A stretch of 64,000 bases of DNA from CAYYIS01 sp964470965 (GCA_964470965.1 CAYYIS010000022.1:1-64000); one strand, 5' to 3'; positions 1-8,937 are shown, counted from the stretch's first letter. Notes: generated from the letters alone by a model not told the origin. Numbers and translations are program-made.

Positions 1-60
1 CCCCGGGGGCCTCGGGGGCCCCCCCCCCCGCGCCGGGGGGCCCCCCCCCCCCCCCCCCCG
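1..60. repeat. G/C homopolymer run at window start
   Basis: Nearly every base is C or G in long homopolymer blocks, unlike anything else in the window. This looks like low-quality sequence or an assembly artefact at a contig end rather than biology. No feature is supported here. Confidence 0.7.
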
Positions 61-147
61 GGATTTTAGGCCGAAATCTGGGGAAATTCCCGCTGCGTCC
101 GCTCCCATTCTATTCGCAAAGTGACGCGCCGGAGACCACCTGATGTA

Positions 148-176
148 TTGACAACAGCATGTGTAGACGATACATA
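148..176 (+). promoter_or_regulatory. Putative sigma70-type promoter for the sialidase-like gene
   Basis: A perfect TTGACA -35 box (148-153) is followed after 17 bases by TACATA (171-176), a weak -10. It lies about 43 bases upstream of the ATG chosen for the sialidase-like gene. The -35 is strong and the -10 matches only three of six positions. Confidence 0.4.
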
Positions 177-218
177 CGATATGAATACTTCAATTCGACA
201 GTTGGAGAGGAAAACCAT

Positions 219-1355
219 ATGCGAGTCATAGACAGCGGAAAAATACACGACGGCCATCGCGCCCCCATTCACCAGCGGTCCTGTGCCCGCACAACCGTTA
301 CCCTGCTGCACGACAGTACGTTGATGGCAGCCTGCCGCCTGGGTAGTGACCGTGAATCCCTTGACGGGCATGAGGCGGTGTTCGTTAGCAGGGATTTCGG
401 CAGGAGCTGGGAGATGCTGTTCCATGGGTATGAACAGGGCGCCTGGGCGGACGGCACGCCGGGCGAGGTGAAAGCGTTTGTGGTCGCTGAGTTATCACCG
501 GGTGTGCTGACAGCCACGGGACTGTGGACCGACCGTACCGACCCCGGGGCCCCGTTTATTCATCCCGGTACGCAGGGTTTGCTGCCCATGCGGATCTTCC
601 ACACCACCTCCGCAGACGGCGGACGCACCTGGGGTGCGCGCCGTTGGATCCCCACGGAACCCCATCCGGGCGCCTCGTGCGCCACCCAGCCTCCCTATCG
701 GTTGCCTGGCGGATCCCTGGTGCAGCCGTATGAAAACTGGAAAGATTACGAAGACACGACAGCTGCGCAACCCGGTGCGTATTTTCGGATCTCACATGAC
801 GATGGTGAGACATGGCCCGAATACATCGAGGTGGCGAAGCATCCTGATAATGAAATCTACTACTGGGATCAACGTCTCGCCACTCATCCGGAAACCGGAC
901 AATGGGCGGTCATGTTCTGGACGCACCTACCGGAGCAAGGTGCCGATAAGGATGTCCACATGGCATGGGGCACGTCTGATGCCCGGTCTTGGACCGCGCC
1001 GGTAGGCACCGGACTCCCAGGACAACACTGTCAGCCGATCCCATTGGGGGGAGACAGGCTGATGGCTGTTTATGCCAGGCGGAAAGATCCACCGGGAATA
1101 GCCGCCTCCATCAGCTATGACTTCGGTGTCACGTGGGACCGGTCGCGGGATCTGACGGTTTACAATAGTGCGGAAGGGACGGAGTCCGGCGCGGCGGGGT
1201 CTCGAAATCAAAAGGACAAATGGGACGATATGATCGCATGGCGATTCGGACACCCCAGGGGATTGCGGCTACCGGATGGTAACGTCCTGGTGGTGTATTA
1301 TGCCGGTGACGACGTGGTAAAGAGCGCCTGCTGGGCGATCGTGGAGGATGGGTAA
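219..1355 (+). CDS. Sialidase-like protein with Asp-box (BNR) repeats
   Basis: The 378-residue protein has the six-bladed beta-propeller signature of the sialidase/BNR superfamily. Asp-boxes of the form SxDxGxxW are seen at about residues 57-64 (SRDFGRSW), 131-138 (SADGGRTW), 192-199 (SHDDGETW) and 299-306 (SYDFGVTW), with a degenerate one near 253-258. Such proteins are exo-sialidases or other glycan-binding/hydrolysing propellers. The substrate cannot be read from the sequence, and no signal peptide is visible. The start at 219 is preferred over an ATG at 159 because GGAGAGG (204-210) sits 8 bases before it. It converges on a PhyH gene across a hairpin. Fold is confident; sialidase activity itself is uncertain. 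Confidence 0.85.
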   Translation: MRVIDSGKIHDGHRAPIHQRSCARTTVTLLHDSTLMAACRLGSDRESLDGHEAVFVSRDFGRSWEMLFHGYEQGAWADGTPGEVKAFVVAELSPGVLTATGLWTDRTDPGAPFIHPGTQGLLPMRIFHTTSADGGRTWGARRWIPTEPHPGASCATQPPYRLPGGSLVQPYENWKDYEDTTAAQPGAYFRISHDDGETWPEYIEVAKHPDNEIYYWDQRLATHPETGQWAVMFWTHLPEQGADKDVHMAWGTSDARSWTAPVGTGLPGQHCQPIPLGGDRLMAVYARRKDPPGIAASISYDFGVTWDRSRDLTVYNSAEGTESGAAGSRNQKDKWDDMIAWRFGHPRGLRLPDGNVLVVYYAGDDVVKSACWAIVEDG

Positions 1356-1363
1356 TCCCCTCA

Positions 1364-1388
1364 TCCCATGGATATATGATCCATGGGG
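1364..1388. terminator. Stem-loop between convergent genes
   Basis: A 9-bp perfect inverted repeat (CCCATGGAT / ATCCATGGG) with a 5-base loop starts about 10 bases after the sialidase-like stop codon and is followed by GGAATTTCC. It sits between two convergent genes and could terminate in the plus direction. The T tract is short, so strength is uncertain. Confidence 0.5.
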
Positions 1389-1528
1389 AATTTCCAGGCG
1401 TGAGATGAAGGGAATGTGCCGTACCCTGTGCCCGCCGGTTTGGCGTTTGGAGGGCGGTTCAAGGGTATCGTAACCCGTAACGACTTCCGACGGTTCTGAT
1501 GGCGGAGTGGCACAGATGCCCGTTATCG

Positions 1529-2356
1529 CTACCGGGGCCGAACCGTATCGCCATCCGGTCGCGGATGATTCCGCCAATGCCCATCAGGATCTTCGCCCCT
1601 GCAAATGACACTGGACGCGTACCCCTTGTCCTTACACCTGACATCAGGGGGCAGATAGCGTAATGTCAGACCGCAGCGGCGCCGATCCGACATATTCGGC
1701 ACCGATCCGTGCAGCAGCATGTCCGTATGTATGGAGATCTGGCCGGCCTGCATTACGAAAGGTACCGGGGGACCGCCCCATTGCTCCGCCCCGTGAACCG
1801 TCTGGCCCAGAACGTTGTTTTCTTCTTCCGTACTGTGTTCGAACGGTATTTGACCATGCCGGTGTGATCCGGGTATCACCGTCATCGGGCCGTTTTCCTC
1901 ATCAACATCGTCTATGGCCAGCCAGACGGTAACCACTTTACTGGGGGTTAACGGCCAATACGAGGCATCCTGGTGCCAGCTCACCCGCTTTGTATCACCG
2001 GCCGGTTTGGAAAAGTAATGGGTCATGGTACAGATGATGTTCACACCAATAAGATCCTGGACGTAATCGAGTATTCGGGGTTCCATGATCAGGTCGTATA
2101 TCCCTTTACACCTCAAGTGCCAGCCGTTGATCGAATAACTGTTATGGCCTTTGGACAAAGCCTCTTCCATCAATTCCTCGAAATAGGCCCTGTTGCGTTT
2201 GGCTTCTTCTTCCGTGAATACATCGAGTGGACAAAGGTAGCCGTTGCGGTTGAACTCCTTTATCTGCCCGCTGGTCAGTGTCTCCGGATGCGTGGTCTCT
2301 GCCGGAAAAAACTCCAGTTCTCTTTTCATTTCGGGTAGTGCGTCGGTGATCGGCAT
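1529..2356 (-). CDS. Phytanoyl-CoA dioxygenase family protein (canonical HxD)
   Basis: This 275-residue protein is a PhyH-superfamily Fe(II)/2-oxoglutarate oxygenase. The double-stranded beta-helix shows the facial triad WHQD (H128, D130), the PGSH turn after strand D (162-165), and the distal HG at H216 followed by Arg residues near 225 that would bind 2-oxoglutarate. It should hydroxylate an unidentified small molecule using O2 and 2-oxoglutarate. It closely resembles the PhyH at 61691-62476 around the triad (WHQDA.YWP). A GGGGA ribosome site lies 4-5 bases before the ATG. The C-terminal tail after about residue 245 is rich in Arg/Pro and not recognisable. Monocistronic and convergent with the sialidase-like gene. 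Confidence 0.9.
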   Translation of the reverse strand: MPITDALPEMKRELEFFPAETTHPETLTSGQIKEFNRNGYLCPLDVFTEEEAKRNRAYFEELMEEALSKGHNSYSINGWHLRCKGIYDLIMEPRILDYVQDLIGVNIICTMTHYFSKPAGDTKRVSWHQDASYWPLTPSKVVTVWLAIDDVDEENGPMTVIPGSHRHGQIPFEHSTEEENNVLGQTVHGAEQWGGPPVPFVMQAGQISIHTDMLLHGSVPNMSDRRRCGLTLRYLPPDVRCKDKGYASSVICRGEDPDGHWRNHPRPDGDTVRPR

Positions 2357-2770
2357 ATCTTCCCCATCTTCAGCTGAGATTTAATGACAATGGCTGTGGT
2401 TTTGAATGAAAACGTCACGGGGATCTGCATCCCCAAGTCTGATTTCGGAATGTTTCCCAAGGCCTTCCCGATCCGGCAATTCCTTTTGACGTTCCTCCTG
2501 GACTCCAATCTTGTTCAAGGCGGTTGCAACGTGACCATGCCGCGGCGAGACCTGTGCCAAGGATTCGCAAGACGGGGGTCCCCGTCCCGAAGGCACCGTA
2601 TGAGGTCCTGGACAAAAATCCATTGATACAGCTATGGTGTTTATGGTTAATTGTCTAACACAGTTCCTACGCTCCAATGATACTGATATTATTGGAATCA
2701 CAACGGCTGTTTGTGAAAATAGGACTCGTCCCGTTGGTGTCAAGGAGAATGGATTGGAGTCTCGCCTATT
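2357..2770. other. Intergenic region between divergent PhyH and alr
   Basis: A 414-base divergent spacer. Open frames inside it are short, lack ribosome sites and resemble no family I recognise. An extended -10 element near 2684-2692 (TG-N-TATTAT) with a weak -35 at 2664 could start transcription toward alr. Nothing else is supported. Confidence 0.4.
2664..2692 (+). promoter_or_regulatory. Possible extended -10 promoter for alr
   Basis: TGATATTAT gives a TGn-extended -10 (TATTAT at 2687-2692). TTCCTA sits 17 bases upstream as a poor -35. It is about 78 bases before the alr start. Confidence 0.3.
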
Positions 2771-3970
2771 ATGATGAACGAATCATGCGATGGTATTTTC
2801 CCCGAGCCTTCGATACTTTCGTGGTGTGAAGTTTCCGCTTCCGCGCTCAGGGACAATATAGTTGATTTTAAAAGAAGGGTCGGGGAAACTGTTCTCTTGG
2901 GGGCGGTCGTTAAGAGTAATGCGTATGGTCACGGGTTGCCGGACTGTGCCCGAATCATGCACGATGCCGGTGCTGATTGGCTTATCGTCAACAGTCTGGC
3001 TGAGGCAACTGCGTTGCGCGAGGCGCAGATAGATTCACCGCTTTATATCTGTGGGCCGATTTCACAGGCGCAGGCTTCGGAGGTGGTGCGGGTACGGTCA
3101 AGGGTTGTCGCGTACGATAGGGATGTAATAGAGGCCTTGTCACGCGCAGGCCGGTCAGCCGGGTGGACGGTGCCCATACATCTCAAGCTGGAGACCGGCA
3201 CCCACCGTCAGGGAGTGGCGTTGAACGATTTGATCTCCCTTGCCAGGCAGGTCCGCGATTCGGTCGGCATTACGCTTGAAGGCCTTACGACCCACTACGC
3301 TGATATCGAGGACACAACCAATCATGCCTTTGCCATGGCGCAATTGCGATCATTAAAAGAGGCTCAAGAAACGCTGCGGCATAACGGGTTTCACATGCCG
3401 ATCGTGCATTCTGCCAATTCTGCGGCAACCATACTCTGGCCGGAGACGTACGGTAACATGGTGAGGGTCGGTATCGCTGCCTACGGCCTCTGGCCGTCGC
3501 GTGAAACTTACGCCACCGCACTGCAGCGGGCCGCTGACATCCGCGGCGCATATCGGCTGCCGGAACTGCAACCCGCCCTGAGCTGGCGGACACGCGTTAC
3601 TCACATTAACCAGGTGCCGTCGGGAAATTATGTTGGGTATGGGCGCACGTTTCGCGCCACCAGCCCGATGCGTTTGGGGGTGTTGCCGGTAGGATATTAC
3701 GAGGGATACAAGCGCAGCCTGTCCCCTGCAGCCTATGTACTCATCCATGGGGTTCGGGCTCCTGTGCGCGGGCGTGTCTGTATGAATATGTGCATGGTAG
3801 ACGTGACACACCTGCCTGATGTACGTGTGGGGGATACGGCTACGCTAATAGGTACCGATGGTGAGGAACGAATCAGCGCGGAACAACTGGCTGAATGGAT
3901 GGGTACCATCAGCTATGAAATGGTCTGCGCCATACATGCAGATCAGCCGAGGATAGTTGTTACCGGGTGA
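2771..3970 (+). CDS. alr: Alanine racemase
   Basis: A PLP-dependent fold-type III racemase interconverting L- and D-alanine, normally to supply D-Ala for peptidoglycan. The N-terminal barrel carries the PLP lysine in VVKSNAYGHG (K48). The C-terminal domain supplies the catalytic tyrosine in GYGRTF (Y290) and the GRVCMNM segment near 334-340 that lines the active site. The length of 399 residues is slightly above the usual 360-380 because of a short N-terminal extension. ATG codons occur at 2771 and 2774, with GGAG at 2756-2759. It stands alone. The surrounding genes for peptide and amino-acid breakdown leave open a catabolic role in D-amino-acid use. Confidence 0.93.
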   Translation: MMNESCDGIFPEPSILSWCEVSASALRDNIVDFKRRVGETVLLGAVVKSNAYGHGLPDCARIMHDAGADWLIVNSLAEATALREAQIDSPLYICGPISQAQASEVVRVRSRVVAYDRDVIEALSRAGRSAGWTVPIHLKLETGTHRQGVALNDLISLARQVRDSVGITLEGLTTHYADIEDTTNHAFAMAQLRSLKEAQETLRHNGFHMPIVHSANSAATILWPETYGNMVRVGIAAYGLWPSRETYATALQRAADIRGAYRLPELQPALSWRTRVTHINQVPSGNYVGYGRTFRATSPMRLGVLPVGYYEGYKRSLSPAAYVLIHGVRAPVRGRVCMNMCMVDVTHLPDVRVGDTATLIGTDGEERISAEQLAEWMGTISYEMVCAIHADQPRIVVTG

Positions 3971-4387
3971 AACGAGAGGCTGGATTATGATTCTGGCGCA
4001 TGGCCAGCACCGGAAATGCCAAGGACCGATCCCCGGGGATTCTTTTCCAATCCCAAGAAGATGCCTTTCCTGTATCAATCCGTCGATCTCCTGCCGAACG
4101 GCGGCATTTGGCGTTGCGGGCGTTTACCAAGCAATTCTGTTCGGAACCCGGTGGCAGTCGGTACTGCGGTGGACACCCGGCTCAATGATAAAGCAGGACC
4201 CGACAGGCCATCTCGGCAGAGGGATCAGTGGTTTGTGCCGGCATGCAGCCTACCGCCTTGGGGAATCCGTGGACCGCGCTAAAACTGGCCGGTTTTCGAA
4301 CATCTTTTTAAAACTTGTGACGGGGTAGATTCCCAGGTATATTTCAGCTTATAAACAATTGCCGTTTCGGTCAACCGGAATTACCAA
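3971..4387. other. Intergenic region after alr
   Basis: A 417-base spacer with three overlapping short open frames in the plus direction. None has a convincing ribosome site or a recognisable domain, so I call no gene. No clear terminator or RNA structure was found. Confidence 0.4.
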
Positions 4388-5098
4388 ATGGACAACAGAA
4401 CTCAAGAAAGGCTTGCCGTTCTCGACCTGGCTCCCGGAGCCGGAATGGAAGATGTGAAGCGCGCCTACCGTGAATTGGCGCTTATTTGGCATCCCGACAA
4501 AGTGCCGGAACAAGTCAAAGAACGGGCGACCCGAAAATTTCAGCATCTCACGGAAGCATACCGGTGGATTACTCGAAACCCATCGGTTCTGGAGCATACA
4601 GGGTCGGCCGATCCGCATGCGTCGCAACGAACAGATCAGAGGAATGCGGGACCGGGAGCCGGGGCAGCCGGCCCCGCGTCTTCCAGCGACATGCATTCCG
4701 CCGTCCGCGGGTTCTTTACGGACCGGGACGAGGGTGTCTATGTCTATCCTGATTTGGATAGAACCAAAATCGTTGAATTCGCCCATCAGGTAACCCACAA
4801 TAAGACGTTTCCGAACTTCCGTCTGCACCATGATGACATTCTCGTGTTTTATGACATCGATGGCTCCGGGGAAGAAGGCATGGCTATCACCCGGACGAAG
4901 CATCTGGTTAATAACAATGTGGATGCACTGTTCCATATCACGGGCCTGGAGGATGTTAAGCTGGAAGACGCCATGTTCTTCTGGTGCCAGTTGTCCGTGA
5001 GAATAAAAGGCCAGATCCCGTTCCAGCTGGCAGGATACGCCAGCAACCAGGCTGGACAGTTGTTCACAGATATCCTGCGTAAACTGATCAGAAGTTAA
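4388..5098 (+). CDS. J-domain protein with a PH-like C-terminal domain
   Basis: Residues 1-65 form a J domain with the invariant HPD motif (H35-D37) in the helix II-III loop, which stimulates DnaK-type ATPases. There is no Gly/Phe region or zinc finger, so this is not a general DnaJ. After a low-complexity linker rich in Gly/Ala/Pro (about 70-100), residues 130-200 read DDILVFYDIDGSGEEGMAIT. That pattern is like bacterial PH-type domains in which a folded protein is 'switched on' by a GxAIT strand. The family assignment of the C-terminus is my pattern reading, not a search result. First gene of a plus-strand cluster with PhyH, an ornithine-cyclodeaminase-like enzyme and a PLP dehydratase. Confidence 0.8.
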   Translation: MDNRTQERLAVLDLAPGAGMEDVKRAYRELALIWHPDKVPEQVKERATRKFQHLTEAYRWITRNPSVLEHTGSADPHASQRTDQRNAGPGAGAAGPASSSDMHSAVRGFFTDRDEGVYVYPDLDRTKIVEFAHQVTHNKTFPNFRLHHDDILVFYDIDGSGEEGMAITRTKHLVNNNVDALFHITGLEDVKLEDAMFFWCQLSVRIKGQIPFQLAGYASNQAGQLFTDILRKLIRS

Positions 5099-5112
5099 TC
5101 AGGGACCCACCC

Positions 5113-5994
5113 ATGAGTCAGGACCCCGAAACCTACAAGCGCCCCTTCCCAGCGCTTACGCCGGCACAGCGATTTCATCTCGATGTCAACGGGTATGTAG
5201 TCGTCGAACAAACATTGACCGGCGGGGAAACCGGCCGTCTGCTCGACGCTATGTACCGTCTGCGACGGGAGCTGCTCGATTCAACTGATCCATCAAAGGC
5301 GGAGGTAAGAAGAAGTCGGTTAACCGGTATTCAACCACACCACCATCATTTCACTCATGTCCTTGAAACGGATCCGGCCGTGTTCGAATATCTCTCCCAC
5401 CCGAGGCTGGTGGGTATGGCGGAAGAATTGGTCGGTGGTACGGTTCGCCTTGAAGAATCCGAAGCGGTGATGAACAACAGGGATCCTGATGAGGACTTAA
5501 ATGATCTGCCCCGTTACGGGTTTCACGCCGGCACCAGCCCGGATGTGGGTACCTACACGGAAAATGGGCTGTATCATTGTACTTTCGTGAAGACCCTGAC
5601 GAACCTTACCGAGCTCGGTCCGGACGACGGTGGCACAGTCGTCATCGCCGGAAGCCACAAGATCAAAGCAAACCGGGATGACATCATCGCCTGTGCGTAC
5701 GAAGACCGATCGCTGATCCATCAGGTGGTGGCGCCGGCAGGATCTACGCTGTTGTTCGGGGAGGCCCTGATCCACGCGACCGGCCGGATCGAAAGCGATC
5801 GGGAGCGCGTGATTGTAATCGGAGGATACACACCCACCATGTTCCAGGCCTGGAACGGCCAGGAACCGAGTCAGGCATTCATCGACGGCACACCGGATTA
5901 TCTCAAACCACTCATTTCCGGGAGCGACAAATGGGGATGGAAACGACAACATCGTTCCCTGGGCGTCCCTGCAGATGAAAATGGAGATTGCTAA
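5113..5994 (+). CDS. PhyH-family protein with HxG in place of HxD
   Basis: A 293-residue PhyH-fold protein. The expected iron-binding HxD is H138-A139-G140 (FHAG), so the acidic ligand is absent. The distal His (H221 in ALIHATGR) and the Arg cluster at 230-232 are kept, as is GPDDGGTVVIAGSHK after the core strands. Loss of the acid within this fold is known from SyrB2-like halogenases (HxA/HxG), where halide fills the open site. Alternatively the protein is inactive or uses another ligand. An HHHH run at 76-79 is unusual. It sits 14 bases after the J-domain gene and 3 bases before the ornithine-cyclodeaminase-like gene, so the three are very likely cotranscribed. Confidence 0.87.
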   Translation: MSQDPETYKRPFPALTPAQRFHLDVNGYVVVEQTLTGGETGRLLDAMYRLRRELLDSTDPSKAEVRRSRLTGIQPHHHHFTHVLETDPAVFEYLSHPRLVGMAEELVGGTVRLEESEAVMNNRDPDEDLNDLPRYGFHAGTSPDVGTYTENGLYHCTFVKTLTNLTELGPDDGGTVVIAGSHKIKANRDDIIACAYEDRSLIHQVVAPAGSTLLFGEALIHATGRIESDRERVIVIGGYTPTMFQAWNGQEPSQAFIDGTPDYLKPLISGSDKWGWKRQHRSLGVPADENGDC

Positions 5995-5997
5995 AAT

Positions 5998-7005
5998 ATG
6001 AAAGTACTAATCGTAAATCAGTCTGAAGTACGCCAGCTAATGCCCATGAATGCCTGTATGGATATCATGGAAACGGCGCTTGTGACGCTGGGAAAGGGGC
6101 AAGGTGTTAACCCGCTCCGCTGGGCTACTTTTCTGCCCGAGGAAGTAGGGGGTCTGATCGGCATGATGCCCGCCTATTTAGCGGATCCACCCTCCATGGG
6201 ACTCAAAGCTGTGACTGTGATGCCGGGTAATCATGGAACGCCTTACGATGCGCATCAGGGCGCCGTGCTGCTGTTCGAGACGGAATATGGCTGTCTTCGG
6301 GCGATGATGGACGCCTCCGAAATAACCGGTATCCGAACCGGGGCGGTCAGCGGCGTGGCCACTCGGTTGCTGGCCAGGGATGATGCAGATGATGTGGCCA
6401 TCCTGGGATCGGGTGTGCAGGCGTCCAGCCATCTCGCCGCCATGCTCGTAGCCCGCACCGCCCGAAGGGTGCGGGTGTGGAGTCGAAGTGACGACAATGC
6501 GAAAGCATTCTCGGAAAGAGAATCGTCCAGGCACGGAATTGAGATTCAAGTGATGCCTTCCGCGAAAGAGGCGGTGGAAGGGGCAGACATAATCTGCACC
6601 ACCACCTCCGCCCGGGAGCCGGTCCTGATGGGTGAGTGGCTGTCTCCCGGTGCGCATATCAACGCCGCGGGGTCGAGTATTAAGTCCACCCGGGAACTCG
6701 ACACCGAAGCGGTGGTACGCTCCCGCCTGTACGTGGACCGCCGCGAATCGACGCTGAATGAATCCGGTGATTTCCTTTTTCCAAAAGAGGAAGGAGCGGT
6801 CACGGATGACCATATTCAGGGTGAACTTGGTGAAATCCTGCTCCACCAGGTAAAGGGTAGGCAGTCAGCCGGAGAGATCACCCTGTACAAGTCCCTGGGC
6901 CTCGGGGTGGAAGATATCGCTTCAGCTCATTATATCTTTGAGAAAGCCGTCGAGCAGGACGTAGGCACCTGGGTCGATTGGGGAGGTGAGCGGGATGGCG
7001 GTTGA
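5998..7005 (+). CDS. Ornithine cyclodeaminase / mu-crystallin family protein
   Basis: A 335-residue NAD(P)-dependent enzyme of the ornithine cyclodeaminase/alanine dehydrogenase/mu-crystallin family. The substrate-side residues K70 (MGLKAV) and R113 (EITGIRTGA) are present. The Rossmann loop GSGVQA is at 137-142. Family members reduce or deaminate amino or imino acids: ornithine, pyrroline-2-carboxylate, iminosuccinate (BhcD) and the ectoine-breakdown enzyme EutC. Its immediate neighbour is a threonine-dehydratase-like PLP enzyme, the same pairing as in EutB/EutC and BhcB/BhcD. I therefore favour amino-acid catabolism over lysine/ornithine metabolism. ATG follows the PhyH stop by three bases and the end overlaps the next gene. 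Confidence 0.88.
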   Translation: MKVLIVNQSEVRQLMPMNACMDIMETALVTLGKGQGVNPLRWATFLPEEVGGLIGMMPAYLADPPSMGLKAVTVMPGNHGTPYDAHQGAVLLFETEYGCLRAMMDASEITGIRTGAVSGVATRLLARDDADDVAILGSGVQASSHLAAMLVARTARRVRVWSRSDDNAKAFSERESSRHGIEIQVMPSAKEAVEGADIICTTTSAREPVLMGEWLSPGAHINAAGSSIKSTRELDTEAVVRSRLYVDRRESTLNESGDFLFPKEEGAVTDDHIQGELGEILLHQVKGRQSAGEITLYKSLGLGVEDIASAHYIFEKAVEQDVGTWVDWGGERDGG

Positions 7006-7954
7006 GCCTGTTTCGATGCGGGACATCGTTGAGGCACAGCAGCGGATCAAAGATGCTGCCATCAGGACTCCGCTGGTACGGCTTAACATGGATGATGCGC
7101 CGGCTGAGATCTATCTCAAGCTTGAAAATCTGCAGCCTATCGGTTCATTTAAGATTCGCGGCGCTGCCAATGCCATGCGAAAAGCGGACCGCGGGGATCT
7201 CGAACAGGGGGTGTGGACCGCCAGTGCAGGTAATATGGCACAGGGCGTGGCCTGGTGCGCCCGGCAGTTCGGGGTAGCCTGTACGGTTGTCGTGCCTGAT
7301 GATGCGCCCGCGGCCAAGCTGGCAGCGATGGAGCGGCTGGGGGCATCCTTCGTGAAGGTGCCTTTTTCAGAATGGTACCAGGTTGTCGAGACCCACAAAT
7401 TCGAAGGTATGAAGGGTGTGTTCGTGCACCCGGTCAGCGATCCGGCCGTCATGGCGGGTAATGGAACCATCGGCTTGGAGGTGCTCGATGATCTTCCCGA
7501 GGTGGATACGATTGTGATGCCGTTCGGAGGAGGGGGATTGAGTTGTGGCATTGCTTCCGCCGTACGTAGCAGAAAGCCTGAGACGAAATTGTATGCCTGT
7601 GAGCTTGACATCGCCTCGCCCCTAAAAGCTGCTTTCGAGGCAGGCGAGCCCGTGCGAATTGAAAATACCCGCAGCTTTGTAGACGGTATGGGCAGTCCCG
7701 CCGTGCTGCCCGCGATGTGGGATTTGGTTTATCAACTCCTCGACGGCTCGCTGACGACCACTGCCAAAGAAACCGCAGCGGCATTGAAGCTGATGGCTGA
7801 GCGAAATCACATTATCGCAGAAGGTGCGGGCGCTGCTCCGGTGGCCACCGCTCTGGCGGGCAAGGCCGGTACCGGAAAGGTAGTGTGTATCATCTCCGGC
7901 GGGAATATAGACACTGAAAAAGTAATAAAGATAATCGGGGGATACGTGCCTTAG
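6995..7954 (+). CDS. Threonine-dehydratase-like PLP enzyme
   Basis: A fold-type II PLP enzyme of 319 residues from the ATG at 6995, which has GGGAGG 8 bases upstream; a GTG at 6986 is the alternative. The PLP lysine is K53 in GSFKIRG, the phosphate loop is GGGGLSCG (178-185), and SGGN lies near the C-terminus. There is no C-terminal ACT regulatory domain, so it is the catabolic or specialised type (threonine/serine, 3-hydroxyaspartate or hydroxyectoine-derived substrates). It overlaps the ornithine-cyclodeaminase-like gene by 11 bases, implying translational coupling. It differs clearly from the ACT-bearing paralogue at 38725-39939. Confidence 0.88.
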   Translation: MAVEPVSMRDIVEAQQRIKDAAIRTPLVRLNMDDAPAEIYLKLENLQPIGSFKIRGAANAMRKADRGDLEQGVWTASAGNMAQGVAWCARQFGVACTVVVPDDAPAAKLAAMERLGASFVKVPFSEWYQVVETHKFEGMKGVFVHPVSDPAVMAGNGTIGLEVLDDLPEVDTIVMPFGGGGLSCGIASAVRSRKPETKLYACELDIASPLKAAFEAGEPVRIENTRSFVDGMGSPAVLPAMWDLVYQLLDGSLTTTAKETAAALKLMAERNHIIAEGAGAAPVATALAGKAGTGKVVCIISGGNIDTEKVIKIIGGYVP

Positions 7955-8793
7955 TGCATTACCATTCCACCTGCCACGTTAATAGACAGCCCGGTCATAT
8001 AGTCCGACTCAGCAGAGGCCAGGAAAGCTGCCATCCTTGCCACATCTTCCCCGGTGCCGATCCGTCCTAATGGAACGGTGGACGCCCAGTCCTGTACCAG
8101 CTCCGGGCGATATTCATTCCCGGTAACCCCTTCCGGTGCCAGTGCATTGGCCATGAAATCGACCCGTTCCGTGTCGGTCAGCCCCGGACAGAGGGCGTTG
8201 ACGGTGATTCCATTCTCCGCGACTTCCCGTGCCAGTGATTGCGTGAGACCTATGACCGCGAACTTGGAGGCGCAGTATGCCGCGTATTTAGGTATACCGC
8301 CCTTACCTGCTGTCGACGACATGTTGATGACTCTTCCGCCTTTTCCACGATCGATCATCGCACGAACCACGGCCTGGGAGCAAATAAAGGTTCCCTTTAC
8401 GTTGACCCGGTGCACCTTGTCCCATGCATCCTCGTCCAGGTCAACCAGCGGTACCCGGTCTTTACCGGGCCTGGATCCTGCATTGTTCACCAGTATATCA
8501 ATGCCATCGAATGTTTCCAGTATCTGAGCTACCATCTCTTCGACCTGCTGTTTATCGGCTACATCCGCCTCAATCGCCATGCTTCTCCGCCCTATGCCTT
8601 CTATTTCCCTGACTGCATCCGGCAGGCCATCCCAGTCTGAACGGCCAGGGGTGTCCGCGTAGGGACGCAGCGTGATGTCATTGACGATTACATCCGCACC
8701 CTCCCGGGCCAGTCGACGCGCTATGGCCCGTCCGATTCCCCGTTCCCCACCCACGCCGGTAACGAGGGCAACTTTACCCTTCAAATTGTACAT
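7951..8793 (-). CDS. Short-chain dehydrogenase/reductase
   Basis: A classical SDR of 280 residues. The cofactor loop TGVGGERGIG is at 12-21, NNAG at 103-106, the catalytic Ser near 159-160 (NMSST) and YxxxK at Y173-K177. Asp39 after the second strand (VNDIT) leaves the cofactor choice open. Such enzymes oxidise or reduce sugars, hydroxy-acids or acyl chains; the substrate is not predictable. It overlaps the convergent dehydratase by four bases. It lies 144 bases downstream of the sulfatase on the same strand, suggesting use of sugars released by desulfation. Confidence 0.88.
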   Translation of the reverse strand: MYNLKGKVALVTGVGGERGIGRAIARRLAREGADVIVNDITLRPYADTPGRSDWDGLPDAVREIEGIGRRSMAIEADVADKQQVEEMVAQILETFDGIDILVNNAGSRPGKDRVPLVDLDEDAWDKVHRVNVKGTFICSQAVVRAMIDRGKGGRVINMSSTAGKGGIPKYAAYCASKFAVIGLTQSLAREVAENGITVNALCPGLTDTERVDFMANALAPEGVTGNEYRPELVQDWASTVPLGRIGTGEDVARMAAFLASAESDYMTGLSINVAGGMVMH

Positions 8794-8937
8794 GATTATT
8801 TATCCCTTCGGTTAAATGCCTGACCATTCCGCAGGCACGCTGAACCCGTCTACCGCCTCTTCATTCGTGAAAGTGGACTGAGGTCAAAAGGATCTCTGTC
8901 TTGCCTGAATTCATTGAACAAGGCTGGAACGAAGAGT

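Noticed and set aside
4000..4328. Three overlapping short plus-strand frames after alr
   Set aside because: They have no ribosome sites, no recognisable domains and mutually overlapping frames.
2771..7954. beta-Hydroxyaspartate cycle (bhcABCD) including the racemase-like gene
   Set aside because: The gene at 2771 has the alanine racemase Lys/Tyr pair and no D-threonine-aldolase metal site, and no aminotransferase is present. Only the OCD/dehydratase pairing resembles the cycle.
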